A stretch of DNA of 64,000 nt from Sphingobacterium sp. N143 (GCF_030325625.1 NZ_JACAIS010000004.1:372001-436000); one strand, 5' to 3'; positions 1-9,484 are shown, counted from the first letter of the stretch. Made by a program: numbers and translations. Notes: generated by a model not told the origin, from the letters alone.

Positions 1-5
1 TAATA

Positions 6-767
6 ATGAGCACAAACCGCAGATCATTTATCAAAAAAAGCATTATTGGCGCTGGTCTTTTGACTGGGGCCAATTTCATGGGAAACGATGTCTTTGCCCA
101 TGAAAACATGGCGAAATCTTCAAAGATCAATTTGAGTGATGAAGATATTATCTTATTTCAGGGAGACTCCATCACCGACGTAGGCCGTGATAGGAATAAT
201 AGAAACCCGAATGACACAGGAGCGTTGGGGCATGGCTATGCACTACTAGCCGCGAGTCAATTATTGAATAAGTATCCTGAAAAAAAATTAAAAATTCATA
301 ATACAGGGATCAGTGGCAATCGTGTTCCAGATCTTCAAAAACGGTGGGAAGAAGATACACTAGCCTTTAAACCAACGATATTAAGTATCCTGATTGGTGT
401 AAACGACTTTTGGCGAACCATCGATCGAGGTGCTAAAACAACAGTTGAAGAATATAAAACGCAGTACCAACAATTGCTTCAGAACACTATGCAAAAACTT
501 CCAGATGTTAAATTGATAATTGGAGAACCTTTTGCTGTAAAAGGTGTCGGACACATTACCGAAGCCTGGTACCCCAAATTTTTAGCCTATCAGGATGCGG
601 CACGCGATGTTGCCAAAGAATTTAATGCGATACTCCTTCCTTACCAAAAAGTATTTGATAATGCACAAAAAAGTGCCCCTGGGGCATATTGGGCGGCAGA
701 TGGTGTTCATCCCACGCTTGCTGGCGCGCAGATGATGGCCTCAGCTTGGATGGAATGCATCAAATAA
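6..767 (+). CDS. Tat-exported SGNH/GDSL hydrolase
   Basis: 253 aa. The N-terminus has a twin-arginine-like signal (RRSFIKK, then a hydrophobic stretch ending near residue 26), so export by Tat is likely. The SGNH blocks are visible: GDS with the nucleophile Ser55, a Gly block (GISGNR), an Asn block (GVND), and DGVH near the end giving Asp232 and His235. The family contains esterases and carbohydrate acetylesterases; in Bacteroidota such proteins often deacetylate plant polysaccharides, but the substrate cannot be read here. A weak hairpin follows. Its upstream region lies outside the window, so operon membership is unknown. Confidence 0.88.
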   Translation: MSTNRRSFIKKSIIGAGLLTGANFMGNDVFAHENMAKSSKINLSDEDIILFQGDSITDVGRDRNNRNPNDTGALGHGYALLAASQLLNKYPEKKLKIHNTGISGNRVPDLQKRWEEDTLAFKPTILSILIGVNDFWRTIDRGAKTTVEEYKTQYQQLLQNTMQKLPDVKLIIGEPFAVKGVGHITEAWYPKFLAYQDAARDVAKEFNAILLPYQKVFDNAQKSAPGAYWAADGVHPTLAGAQMMASAWMECIK

Positions 768-777
768 ATTAGAAATA

Positions 778-806
778 AAGAGGCGTCCTTAACAGGGCAG
801 CCTCTT
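778..806. terminator. weak hairpin after the SGNH hydrolase gene
   Basis: AAGAGGC (778-784) pairs with GCCTCTT (800-806), with partial inner pairing. The T-run after it is poor, so this is a tentative terminator. Confidence 0.4.
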
Positions 807-926
807 GTTACTGCAATTCATACCAAAAACTTAAAAGATAGTTTTTAGCACACTAGCACAGGTTTCTAAGCTTTCGGGATGACTTGTTGATAAAGATTGA
901 AGCCACCGCCATAATATCGTAAAGAA

Positions 927-2135
927 TTAACTACCCGAGATCTCCTTATACGCTGTTTTTTGAAGATCAGGAAGAAAGTATGCTACAATGCCAATTAATG
1001 GTAGATACGAACATAAATGATAAATGAACTCAATAGAAGTATGATCTGCCTGCCACCCTAGCACGGCGGATCCAATCCCTCCCATTCCGAATGCAAAACC
1101 ATAGAACAAACCAGATACCATGCCTAACTTTCTCGGTAAGAGCTCCTGAGCATAGACAATAATTGCGGGGAAAGCTGATGATAATATCAGACCAATTACG
1201 ACGATCAGTATTCCGGTCATTGTCAGACCGACATAGGGTAAAATCAATGCAAAAGGCGCTACCCCAAATACAGAAAACCAAATAACATATTTTCGGCCAA
1301 AACGGTCACCAAATGCCCCACCCAACAAGGTCCCTACCGCAACTGCAATCAGAAAATAAAACAGATATACCTGTGCCTCGACTTCATCTATACCAAATTT
1401 TTTCATTGTATAGAACTGAAAATAATTGGTGATGCTCGCAATATAGAAATATTTTGATACGATCAATAATAAAAGTATGATGACGGTCATCACAATTCGC
1501 ATATTAGGTAAATCCGGAACACGTATGGCTCTTTTTGTCGATCTAGAAGTACTTTGTAAACGTTTTTTATACCAGGTACCAATGTAATAAGAAATAAATT
1601 GGCCTATGACTGTAAATAAACACATCCAAGCAATGGCCTGTTGTCCACGGGGTAAAATCAAGAATGCAACAATTATTGGTGCTAATGCTGTGCCCGCATT
1701 TCCACCAATCTGAAAAATAGATTGTGCCATACTCCTCCGTCCGCCGGATGCCATATAAGCTACCCGTGAGGATTCAGGATGAAAAATAGAAGAACCTATG
1801 CCGACCAAAAAAACAGAAAACAGGATCCATTCGTAAGTATGCGCCTGAGAAAACAACAGCATTCCCACGAGGGAAAAAGACATACCTATAATCTGTGAAT
1901 ACGGCACTGGATGTTTGTCTGTAAAGGAACCGACAACTGGCTGGAAGATAGAAGCCGCTATCTGATAAACCAAAGTAATCATCCCAACCTGAGAAAAACT
2001 CAGCTGATGTTCTTCTTTTAACAGAGGGTAGGTAGCGGGAATTACACCTTGAATCAAATCATTCAAGAGATGTACCATGCTTACGGCAAATAAAATGGAA
2101 AAAATAGGTCTCGTTGCTGTTTTTTTATCAATCAT
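927..2135 (-). CDS. fsr: MFS efflux transporter, fosmidomycin-resistance (Fsr) type
   Basis: About 402 aa from the ATG at 2135; a longer reading from 2177 adds 14 residues that do not look like a transporter N-terminus. It has about 12 hydrophobic segments. The opening segment (residues about 15-40, containing HLLNDLIQGVIPATYP) is characteristic of the Fsr branch of MFS antiporters. The fold is an inner-membrane proton-driven exporter; fosmidomycin is the best-known substrate of the family, and the natural substrate here is unknown. It lies 63 nt downstream of the rlmI-like gene on the same strand and may be co-transcribed with it. Confidence 0.85.
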   Translation of the reverse strand: MIDKKTATRPIFSILFAVSMVHLLNDLIQGVIPATYPLLKEEHQLSFSQVGMITLVYQIAASIFQPVVGSFTDKHPVPYSQIIGMSFSLVGMLLFSQAHTYEWILFSVFLVGIGSSIFHPESSRVAYMASGGRRSMAQSIFQIGGNAGTALAPIIVAFLILPRGQQAIAWMCLFTVIGQFISYYIGTWYKKRLQSTSRSTKRAIRVPDLPNMRIVMTVIILLLLIVSKYFYIASITNYFQFYTMKKFGIDEVEAQVYLFYFLIAVAVGTLLGGAFGDRFGRKYVIWFSVFGVAPFALILPYVGLTMTGILIVVIGLILSSAFPAIIVYAQELLPRKLGMVSGLFYGFAFGMGGIGSAVLGWQADHTSIEFIYHLCSYLPLIGIVAYFLPDLQKTAYKEISGS

Positions 2136-2198
2136 GGTCTTACTAAAAATTAAAAAGGTCGATTTTCTCAAAATCAACCTGAACTGTCTTTACTTACT

Positions 2199-3386
2199 TT
2201 ATAATACCCGAACCAATAATCCTTTCAAATATTCGCCTTCAGGAAATGAAGCCCTGACAGGATGGTCTTCGGGTTGGTGAAATTGTTTAATAAACTGTAT
2301 TTCTTTACCTGCATCCAATGCAGCCCATGCAAGTACCTGCTTGAATGTGTCCATGTCCATTGCTCCGGAACAAGAAAATGTTGCTAAAAGTCCGCCACTG
2401 TTCAAAAGCATCAATCCACGACGGTTTAAATCTTTATAAGCACGCGATGCACGTTCCAGAGCTGATCTGGAAGGAGCATATTTTGGTGGGTCCAAAATGA
2501 TCAAATCAAATTTGTCACCATCCTCAATAAACTTACGCAACTGCTTGTTAACATCAGACAATATCGCCTTATGTTTACTTTGTTCAAACCCATTTTCGGT
2601 TACATTTTTTTCCAACGTTTCAATAGCCAGAGCAGAACTATCCACGGATACAACCTCAGCTGCACCAGCCTTTAAGCTGTTCAGCGTGAATCCGCCGGAA
2701 TAACAAAAGCAGTCCAGCACGCGCTTACCTACAACATATTGTGCTGTCAACAGTCTATTCTCCCGTTGGTCACAATAAAATCCAGATTTTTGGCCATCGA
2801 TGATATTCACTTTATAATGAATACCATTTTCGATGACATCTACAAATTCGGAAGGCATTTCACCAAACAATAGACCATTTGTATCCGGCAAGCCCTCATG
2901 TTCACGCGATTTTAAATCACTCCGCTCATAGATTCCCTTTGGCTTTAATAAAGCGTTTAATTCCGCTATAATAATATCCTTGACTTTTTCTACACCTACT
3001 GAATGAATCTGGATGGAAATAAAATCAGCGTATTTATCAACAATCAGTCCTGGAAGAAAGTCTGCTTCAGCAAATATCAGGCGTACAGTATTTGTAATAC
3101 CATCTTTCAGCAAATGCTGTCTTGCACCCACCCCCTTCTGAATGCGGTCTCGCCACCAATCAGCATCAATCTGAGCTTTTGGATTCCATTCTAATAAACG
3201 GATGGCAACCCGGGAGCTATTGTGAAACAATCCATATGCGATAAACTCACGTTCGGCATTGTATACGCCAACAACTTCACCGTCTTCAATTTTGTCAGAC
3301 AATGATTTAATTGCTCCAGAAAATACCCAAGGATGCAATTGCCAGGCAGCCTTATCCTTACCCTTATTTAAATAAACTGATTTCAT
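2199..3386 (-). CDS. rlmI: RlmI-type 23S rRNA m5C methyltransferase
   Basis: 395 aa, the normal length for class I SAM-dependent methyltransferases of the RlmI/YccW family. An N-terminal PUA domain (about residues 1-80, LNKGKDKAAWQLHPWVFSGA) is followed by a central EEHEE-like region. The Rossmann methyltransferase domain has the SAM-binding motif LDCFCYSGGF and the target-site motif ILDPPKYAPS. A C-terminal FSCSG gives the likely catalytic cysteine. E. coli RlmI methylates C1962 of 23S rRNA; the same target is inferred. It is divergent from the MACPF gene, with only about 90 bp between start codons. Confidence 0.88.
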   Translation of the reverse strand: MKSVYLNKGKDKAAWQLHPWVFSGAIKSLSDKIEDGEVVGVYNAEREFIAYGLFHNSSRVAIRLLEWNPKAQIDADWWRDRIQKGVGARQHLLKDGITNTVRLIFAEADFLPGLIVDKYADFISIQIHSVGVEKVKDIIIAELNALLKPKGIYERSDLKSREHEGLPDTNGLLFGEMPSEFVDVIENGIHYKVNIIDGQKSGFYCDQRENRLLTAQYVVGKRVLDCFCYSGGFTLNSLKAGAAEVVSVDSSALAIETLEKNVTENGFEQSKHKAILSDVNKQLRKFIEDGDKFDLIILDPPKYAPSRSALERASRAYKDLNRRGLMLLNSGGLLATFSCSGAMDMDTFKQVLAWAALDAGKEIQFIKQFHQPEDHPVRASFPEGEYLKGLLVRVL

Positions 3387-3476
3387 TGCTGCAAAATTAA
3401 CTTATTAATTCTAAAATTGAGATTCTTTATTGTAATAAAAATTTCACCGAAAGAAATATTCCAGTATATTTACAAA

Positions 3477-4390
3477 ATGAATTTAAAACATCTTTTTTTA
3501 ACTATTGCAATTATTACCACGCTATTTTTCTGTAAAAAATCAGATTCTGAACCCATAATTAAAAATGAGGAAGATCTTGAAATTGTCAATTCGACCACAT
3601 TTGAGAAAATAGAGATGAAAGTCAGTGAAGAAATTAAAACTGAGCAATTTTTCGTAGTTGGTTATGGATATGATGCAAAAGAGAACCTACTGTTTGTCAA
3701 TAAAGGTCTCCGCGGGAAAATCCTCGATACAAAAAAGATGGATCAATCTCGTGAAATTTATCGGCAATCCATGTCAAGCGGTGGTGGGGAAGTACTGGAA
3801 GATATTTCAAAAGATCTGTTAATACGCAGTTTGGGGTTGCGGCTTGGTTTTATTCCAGAAAAATTCGGTACGACTGAAACAGAAATAATCGCAAATATTC
3901 CCGAATCGGGCTTGAATATTCAGCTTTTACATTTTTACGCTGAAAATTTTTTCTATCGAACTTATGATTTTATAGCCAAAAATGCGTCATTTCAGCAGGA
4001 AGAATTTATCAATTTTGTAAAGACCAACAGCCCTATTGCTATCGTTAAAAAGTATGGCACGCATCTTATCCTTAGTTGTTCCAAAGGAGCATCTGTAAAG
4101 CTTATTAAGTATTTAAACAAGAAAATCGTACTTGAGGACAAAGTTTTAAAAGACTGGAAAGTTTCAGCATTTGTCCTAGGAGGAGACCTTCGGACATTCG
4201 AATTTCATCCAACCAAGAATACCATTGATGTCAGTGCATGGTTAAAAACATTGACAGAAGAAAACGCCGATTTTATTGGCTTTGGAACAGAAGCACAGTC
4301 CCGCTTTATGAACTGATTTCTGATAAAAACAAAAAACTTGAATTAAAGAACTATATAGAAAGTTATCTTGGTATAAAAAAGGGCTCCTAA
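3477..4390 (+). pseudogene. MACPF-domain lipoprotein, C-terminus frameshifted
   Basis: The likely start is ATG 3477 (MNLKHLF), which gives a lipoprotein signal with Cys near residue 19 followed by an acidic/basic linker. The middle carries the MACPF signature YGTH within KKYGTHLILSC, and FFVVGYGYDAKEN resembles the N-terminal strand of Bacteroidota MACPF proteins. The first frame ends at 4316 right after GFGTEAQSRFMN. The -1 frame across the same place continues as STVPLYELISDKNKK and LKNYIESYL to a stop at 4388-4390, which is how these domains normally end. One added A near 4286-4287 would restore a smooth GFGNRSTVPLYEL. The gene is therefore either a recent pseudogene, a sequencing error, or a phase-varying gene. 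Known bacterial relatives include the BSAP antimicrobial toxins of Bacteroides; toxicity here is not shown. Confidence 0.68.
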
Positions 4391-4398
4391 TGGAGCCC
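4371..4398 (-). terminator. terminator of the thr operon
   Basis: GGGCTCC (4381-4387) and GGAGCCC (4391-4397) form a stem with loop TAAT. On the minus strand it is followed by TTTTTT, a good intrinsic terminator for thrC. It also covers the last codons of the frameshifted MACPF gene. Confidence 0.8.
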
Positions 4399-4405
4399 TC
4401 AACGT

Positions 4406-5713
4406 TTAGTTATGGTTGATTAAATATTTTTTGAACGCCTCAAAGTCAACTTCCAAAGGTTCGGCTAATTTTTCCTTTCCTTGCAATGTAGCTGCACCAT
4501 CTGGCAATGCGATTTTTGAAAACACATCCACATCAATTGCATCTGGGAACTTACAAGGGTGCGCTGTGGATAAAAACACTGAAGCATAATTGCCTGGATG
4601 TTCGTTTGCATACGCCCGTGCGCCCAACCAGGCAATGGCAGTATGTGGACAGGCAATGTAGTTCGCTTCACTAATGAGCATTTTCATCCCCGTTTCGGTT
4701 TCTTCATCTGTAAAAGTATAAGACGAAAGCATTGCTTTTAATTCGGTTGGATTGCCAGAGAAAAGATCTTGGATACGAACCCAATTACTGGGATTTCCAA
4801 CATCCATGGCATTGCTCAATGTTTGCACAGAAGGTCTAGGCTCATATTGACCTGAAGCCAGAAATCTGGGTACAGTATCATTGACATTTGTTGCAGCAAC
4901 AAAATGCTTCACCGGAAGTCCCATTCTATAGGCTAATAGACCCGCGCCAATATTTCCAAAATTACCACTGGGCACAGTAAATACAACATCGTTAATCCCT
5001 TGAGATTTTAGTTGTGCATAAGCATAAAAATAATAAAAGGTCTGTGGAATCAGGCGAGCAATATTGATGGAATTAGCCGAAGTGAGTCTTAAAGTCTGAT
5101 TTAAATCAGCATCATTAAAAGCCTGTTTTACGAGTGCCTGACAATCATCAAATGTTCCATCGACCTCCAGAGCGCGTATGTTTTGACCGTTTGTAGTCAA
5201 CTGCAATTCTTGAACCTCAGAAACCTTACCTTTCGGGTACAATATGGTCACTCGTGTTCCTTCTACCCCCAAGAAGCCCAAAGCTACTGCGCCACCAGTA
5301 TCACCGGATGTAGCGACCAGTACGTCCAGTAATTTATCATCAGATTGGGAAAAATAGCCCATTACCCGGCTCATAAACCGGGCCCCAAAATCCTTGAATG
5401 CGTAAGAAGGTCCGTGAAATAGTTCCAGTACCGCCGTACTGTCTGTCAGGAATTTTACTGGTGCTTCAAAATTAATAGCTTCATCGACAATCTTCTTTAA
5501 ATCTGGTTTGGGAATATCATTACCCAAAAGAGTTGAAGCTACTTCCGATGCAATTTCCTGCAAGGAATACTGTTGTATATTTTTGATAAACAAAGGATCC
5601 AATTGTGGAATTTGTTCAGGCATATACAGCCCTTTATCTGCCGGTAGCGAATTAAACACGGCGTCTTTGAAAGAAACAGCTAATGCTTTATTATTTGTAC
5701 TATAAAATTTCAT
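4406..5713 (-). CDS. thrC: threonine synthase
   Basis: 435 aa, normal length. Converts O-phosphohomoserine to threonine with PLP in the cytoplasm. The PLP lysine is Lys107 in PSYAFKDFG; SGDTGGAVA and the glycine-rich PSGNFGNIGAG are further cofactor or phosphate contacts. The N-terminal YSTNNKA start is typical. It is the last gene of thrA-thrB-thrC, 121 nt after thrB, and is followed by a strong terminator at 4371-4398. Confidence 0.96.
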   Translation of the reverse strand: MKFYSTNNKALAVSFKDAVFNSLPADKGLYMPEQIPQLDPLFIKNIQQYSLQEIASEVASTLLGNDIPKPDLKKIVDEAINFEAPVKFLTDSTAVLELFHGPSYAFKDFGARFMSRVMGYFSQSDDKLLDVLVATSGDTGGAVALGFLGVEGTRVTILYPKGKVSEVQELQLTTNGQNIRALEVDGTFDDCQALVKQAFNDADLNQTLRLTSANSINIARLIPQTFYYFYAYAQLKSQGINDVVFTVPSGNFGNIGAGLLAYRMGLPVKHFVAATNVNDTVPRFLASGQYEPRPSVQTLSNAMDVGNPSNWVRIQDLFSGNPTELKAMLSSYTFTDEETETGMKMLISEANYIACPHTAIAWLGARAYANEHPGNYASVFLSTAHPCKFPDAIDVDVFSKIALPDGAATLQGKEKLAEPLEVDFEAFKKYLINHN

Positions 5714-5834
5714 CTTTTAATACTTATTTTAATGACATCAATTCTGAAAGAGCTAAAAACGCACAAGGTGTTTTTTACAAACAGTCAGAAGTGTTGCACC
5801 ATGCATCATTCTCACGCACAGTACTGTAAAAATC

Positions 5835-6830
5835 CTAATTTAACACCCTTGGTCCTTCAATGTTTACTTTTGAAACATATCCAAAGCTCTCGATTTCATT
5901 TTCTTTAAGATGGGCTTGAATGCTGTCTGCGATATCTTTTGCAATCTGTTCGTCCCTCGTGATCGCAACGACCGAAGGTCCGGAGCCTGAAATACCGAAA
6001 CTCAATGCACCTTGCTCTAGTGCGATTTCCTTCATTTCATAAAACTGAGGAATCAAAATTGCCCTTGTTGGTTCAATAAGAATATCCTTCATACTTCTGG
6101 CAATCAGATCATAGTCTTCTTTAAACAGAGCGGCAACTAAGCCGGCTATATTTCCCCATTGGGTTACAGCGTCCTTGAGCAAAACTTTATCTTTGATCAA
6201 CTGCCTTGCGTCACGTGTGGGGACATCGACTTGAGGAAAAACTACTGCTGCTACCAATTCTTTTGGTGAAGGAATTGAAATTACATCCAATGGATCATTT
6301 CCCCGAATCAATGTAATACCACCATATAGCGCAGGAGCAACATTATCGGCATGTCCGGTCCCACATGCCAAACGTTCTCCTTCAACACAAAAAGGTAAAA
6401 GCTCTTCCTTCGTCAATGGACTGCCTAACATGACATTGATGGCAAAAAGTCCGGCCACGGTACTTGCAGCACTGGACCCCAAGCCCGAACCGATAGGCAT
6501 ATGCTTATGCAATTCGATCTCAACCCCAACTTTTGAAGCTATATTTAATGCTTGCAATAAGTATTGAACACAGGCAGACACGGTGTTCTTGCCTGGATCT
6601 AAAGGTAATCTTCCTTCATCTCCTGTAATTTTCTTTATCGTTACACCCGGCTGTTGCTTTCGCCTCATAATTACCTCATCACCAGGACGATCAACTGCGA
6701 ACCCTAAAATATCAAAACCGCAAATCATATTGGCGACAGTCGCCGGAGCGAATACACGAACTTCTGCCTGCATATCGTCCAGATTGATTACCTTATTTCT
6801 TAAATACTCTATATTTAAATTATTGGCCAT
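5835..6830 (-). CDS. thrB: homoserine kinase
   Basis: 331 aa from 6830. A GHMP kinase that phosphorylates homoserine to O-phosphohomoserine. FAPATVANMICGFDILG is the N-terminal GHMP motif, PIGSGLGSSAAS the ATP-binding loop, and FGISGSGPSVVA the C-terminal motif. Many homologues begin close to the FAPATVAN motif, so Met20 (ATG at 6773, MQAEVRVFAP) is a possible alternative start. It sits 32 nt downstream of thrA in the operon. Confidence 0.95.
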   Translation of the reverse strand: MANNLNIEYLRNKVINLDDMQAEVRVFAPATVANMICGFDILGFAVDRPGDEVIMRRKQQPGVTIKKITGDEGRLPLDPGKNTVSACVQYLLQALNIASKVGVEIELHKHMPIGSGLGSSAASTVAGLFAINVMLGSPLTKEELLPFCVEGERLACGTGHADNVAPALYGGITLIRGNDPLDVISIPSPKELVAAVVFPQVDVPTRDARQLIKDKVLLKDAVTQWGNIAGLVAALFKEDYDLIARSMKDILIEPTRAILIPQFYEMKEIALEQGALSFGISGSGPSVVAITRDEQIAKDIADSIQAHLKENEIESFGYVSKVNIEGPRVLN

Positions 6831-6862
6831 TGTTCAAATCATTAATTTCCTCAAAATAGTTT

Positions 6863-9310
6863 CTAGGCTCCAACATTTACCAAATCCGCAAATACTCCAG
6901 CTGCAGTTACTTCAGCCCCTGCCCCTGGTCCTTTTACAACCAAAGGACGGTCTTTATAACGTTCTGTAGTAAAGGAAATAATATTATCACTGCCTGACAA
7001 AGCATAAAAAGGATGATTTTCATCCACAAATTGGATCGCGATAGAAACTTTTCCATTTTCCAATTTTCCAATATAACGGATTACTTTTTTCTCATTGGTA
7101 GCTTTAATTTTCATCGCTTCGAAATAGGCATTTTGTTTTTGTAGCTCCTCATAAAAAGAATCGACTGTATTAGCTTTGAGACAAGCTTCCGGAAGTATGG
7201 CTCCCAAATCGACCTCCTCTGCTTCTACTGTATATCCGGCATCCCGTGCTAGAATCAACATTTTGCGCATAAAATCAATTCCCCCCAGATCATCTCTTGG
7301 ATCTGGCTCAGTATACCCTAGCTCCTGAGCTTCTTTTACAACATCAAAGAAAGACGCATCACCTCTGAAATTATTGAATATGTAAGAGATTGTCCCTGAA
7401 AGAATAGCCTCTATTTTCAATATTCTATCTCCGCTCAGCATCAGATCCTTCAGTACTCTCACAATAGGTAGTCCCGCTCCAACATTTGTCTCATAAAAGA
7501 AATCCACACCATGTTTATGTGCAGTATCTCGCAGCACTTTATACTGCGCGTATTTTCCTGAGTTTGCAATTTTATTACAGGTAACGATAGAAATATTAGA
7601 TCTAAAAATATCTTCGTAATAGGTAGCAGGCAGCTTACTTGCCGTATTATCTATAAAAACACAATTCGGTAGATTTAATGCTTTCATTTTCTCAACAAAT
7701 AGGGCCAGATCGGCTTCAATGCCATTATTTTCAAGTTCAACAGGCCAATTAGCTAAGTTTACGCCTTCTGTATTAAATAACATCTTACGGCTATTTGAAA
7801 TACCGACAACTTTAATTTCAATATCATTCTTATCCAACAGAAAATTATGCTGATTCTCTAACTGTTTAAACAGTGTTGCACCAATATTACCTGTACCGAT
7901 GTTAAATACGTGTAATGTCTTTTTCAGTTCAGCAAAGAACGCATCATGCACCGCATTAAGTGCTTTGGCCAGATCTTCTTTACCAATAATTACCGAGATA
8001 TTATATTCCGATGATCCTTGCGCTATCGCCCGTACATTAATACCATTACGTCCTAATGCGGCAAATAATCGCCCTGACATACCTGGTGTCTTCTTCATAT
8101 TTTCCCCTACAATAGCCAAAACAGATAAGTCTTCTTCAACAGCAGGGATAACTAGTTTATTGGCTTGAATTTCCAATTCAAACTCCAATTCTATTAATTG
8201 GATAGCACGCTTAGCATCGGCAGGATTTACCGCAAAGGTTATACTATGTTCGGAAGAAGATTGAGTAATCAATACGACATTAATCTGTTCTCTTGCTAAC
8301 AATGTGAATAATCTTCCACTGAAACCAGATTTACCAATCATACCCGAACCGCTTAGATTGATAACAGATATATCTGATATGGATGAAATCCCTTTAATAG
8401 GTAATGTCGTTTTTCCACTATCAAACTGAATCAATGTACCAGAAAAATCAGGTTCAAAAGTATTACGGATAACAATAGGTATTTTTTTCAAAAATGCTGG
8501 AATCATCGTAGGAGGATAGATCACTTTTGCTCCAAAATAAGAAAGTTCCATCGCCTCTGTATAAGAAAGTACTGGCAAGGAAAAAGCCTTCTTTACGATT
8601 CGAGGGTCAGCAGTCAACATCCCATTAACATCTGTCCATATTTCTATAGTCTCAGCATCAAGGATGGACCCAAAAATAGCTGCCGTATAATCCGAACCAC
8701 CTCTTCCTAATGTAGTAATACGGCCATTTTCATTACTGCCGATGAAACCTGTCACAAACAGAAGCTTGTCACTATGGGTAATATACAATGATTTTACAAG
8801 TTGGGTTGTCAAAGGTTCATTCAAATGGGCATTTCCGAAATTAGAATCAGTCTTTACATAATGGGAAGCATCAACAAACAGTGTCTCTGGAATATATTGT
8901 TCCATTACTTTTGAAACCATATAGTTAGAACAGCGTTCGCCGTAACTGACAACTAAATCTTTACTTTGATTACTTAATTCTCTCAATGCAAAAATTCCTT
9001 GAAGGAGATCTTCAATCTCATTGAAAAATAGTTTAAGCTTTGTGAAAACAGGATTTTGGAATTTAACTGCCAATAATTCTTTTACTACATTAAAATGTTT
9101 GTCTTCTAATAATTTAAGCCCCTCCGAAAATGGTTTACCAGCAGCGGCATCTTCTGCCAATTGCGTGAGTAGGTTTGTTACCCCAGACATCGCAGATAAC
9201 ACGACCAAAGGTTTTTCCTTTGCATCATAGGATTTCTTCACAATACTTAAGACTGCCTTAAGGCTCGCTACGGTTCCAACTGAAGTTCCTCCAAATTTTA
9301 AAACTTTCAT
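6863..9310 (-). CDS. thrA: bifunctional aspartate kinase / homoserine dehydrogenase I
   Basis: 815 aa, the length of ThrA fusions. Residues about 1-290 are the aspartate kinase domain (KFGGTSVG at 5-12, TLGRGGSDYTA). Two ACT domains follow at about 315-460 and normally bind threonine for feedback inhibition. Residues about 465-815 are homoserine dehydrogenase (NADP-binding GTGNIGATLF; catalytic region with EPDPRDDLGG). It supplies the first and third steps from aspartate to threonine. It is the first gene of thrABC and is preceded by the Thr/Ile-rich leader peptide and attenuator-like terminator at 9344-9484. Confidence 0.96.
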   Translation of the reverse strand: MKVLKFGGTSVGTVASLKAVLSIVKKSYDAKEKPLVVLSAMSGVTNLLTQLAEDAAAGKPFSEGLKLLEDKHFNVVKELLAVKFQNPVFTKLKLFFNEIEDLLQGIFALRELSNQSKDLVVSYGERCSNYMVSKVMEQYIPETLFVDASHYVKTDSNFGNAHLNEPLTTQLVKSLYITHSDKLLFVTGFIGSNENGRITTLGRGGSDYTAAIFGSILDAETIEIWTDVNGMLTADPRIVKKAFSLPVLSYTEAMELSYFGAKVIYPPTMIPAFLKKIPIVIRNTFEPDFSGTLIQFDSGKTTLPIKGISSISDISVINLSGSGMIGKSGFSGRLFTLLAREQINVVLITQSSSEHSITFAVNPADAKRAIQLIELEFELEIQANKLVIPAVEEDLSVLAIVGENMKKTPGMSGRLFAALGRNGINVRAIAQGSSEYNISVIIGKEDLAKALNAVHDAFFAELKKTLHVFNIGTGNIGATLFKQLENQHNFLLDKNDIEIKVVGISNSRKMLFNTEGVNLANWPVELENNGIEADLALFVEKMKALNLPNCVFIDNTASKLPATYYEDIFRSNISIVTCNKIANSGKYAQYKVLRDTAHKHGVDFFYETNVGAGLPIVRVLKDLMLSGDRILKIEAILSGTISYIFNNFRGDASFFDVVKEAQELGYTEPDPRDDLGGIDFMRKMLILARDAGYTVEAEEVDLGAILPEACLKANTVDSFYEELQKQNAYFEAMKIKATNEKKVIRYIGKLENGKVSIAIQFVDENHPFYALSGSDNIISFTTERYKDRPLVVKGPGAGAEVTAAGVFADLVNVGA

Positions 9311-9343
9311 ACTGATTTATACTGTTTGTTTAGTTTGATTGTT

Positions 9344-9385
9344 GCAATAAAAAAGAAGCGCTTTCCCGTTTGAGGAAAGCGCTTC
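9344..9385 (-). terminator. attenuator terminator upstream of thrA
   Basis: GAAGCGCTTTCC (9355-9366) and GGAAAGCGCTTC (9374-9385) form a perfect 12-bp stem with a 7-nt loop. On the minus strand it is followed by TTTTTTATTG. It lies between the thrL-like peptide and the thrA start, inside the leader, as expected for an attenuator. I could not identify the competing antiterminator fold by eye. Confidence 0.85.
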
Positions 9386-9418
9386 GAAATATTGTGTCTA
9401 CAATTATATACAATAAAA

Positions 9419-9484
9419 CTACTTCCTCCTAAGTTTTATCCCGGTGGTAATAATAATCGTTGAAATAATCGTAATTGTATTCAT
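9419..9484 (-). CDS. thrL: thr operon leader peptide (attenuator)
   Basis: A 21-codon reading frame, ATG at 9484 to TAG at 9419. The sequence MNTITIISTIIITTGIKLRR is followed by K and stop; 5 of the 21 residues are Thr and 7 are Ile, clustered in positions 3-16. The E. coli thr leader has the same Thr/Ile bias and also contains an ITTG stretch. A strong terminator hairpin starts about 34 nt downstream and thrA starts at 9310. The inferred role is that ribosome stalling at scarce Thr- or Ile-tRNA would prevent termination and switch on thrABC. The end of the frame contains AGGAGG (9425-9430), which may take part in folding. It was found by reading the leader, not by similarity search. Confidence 0.85.
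   Translation of the reverse strand: MNTITIISTIIITTGIKLRRK

Noticed and set aside
2077..2280. 67-aa plus-strand frame across the fsr start
   Set aside because: It overlaps the start of fsr and the end of the rlmI-like gene in antisense, has no recognisable motif, and the two minus-strand genes explain the region.
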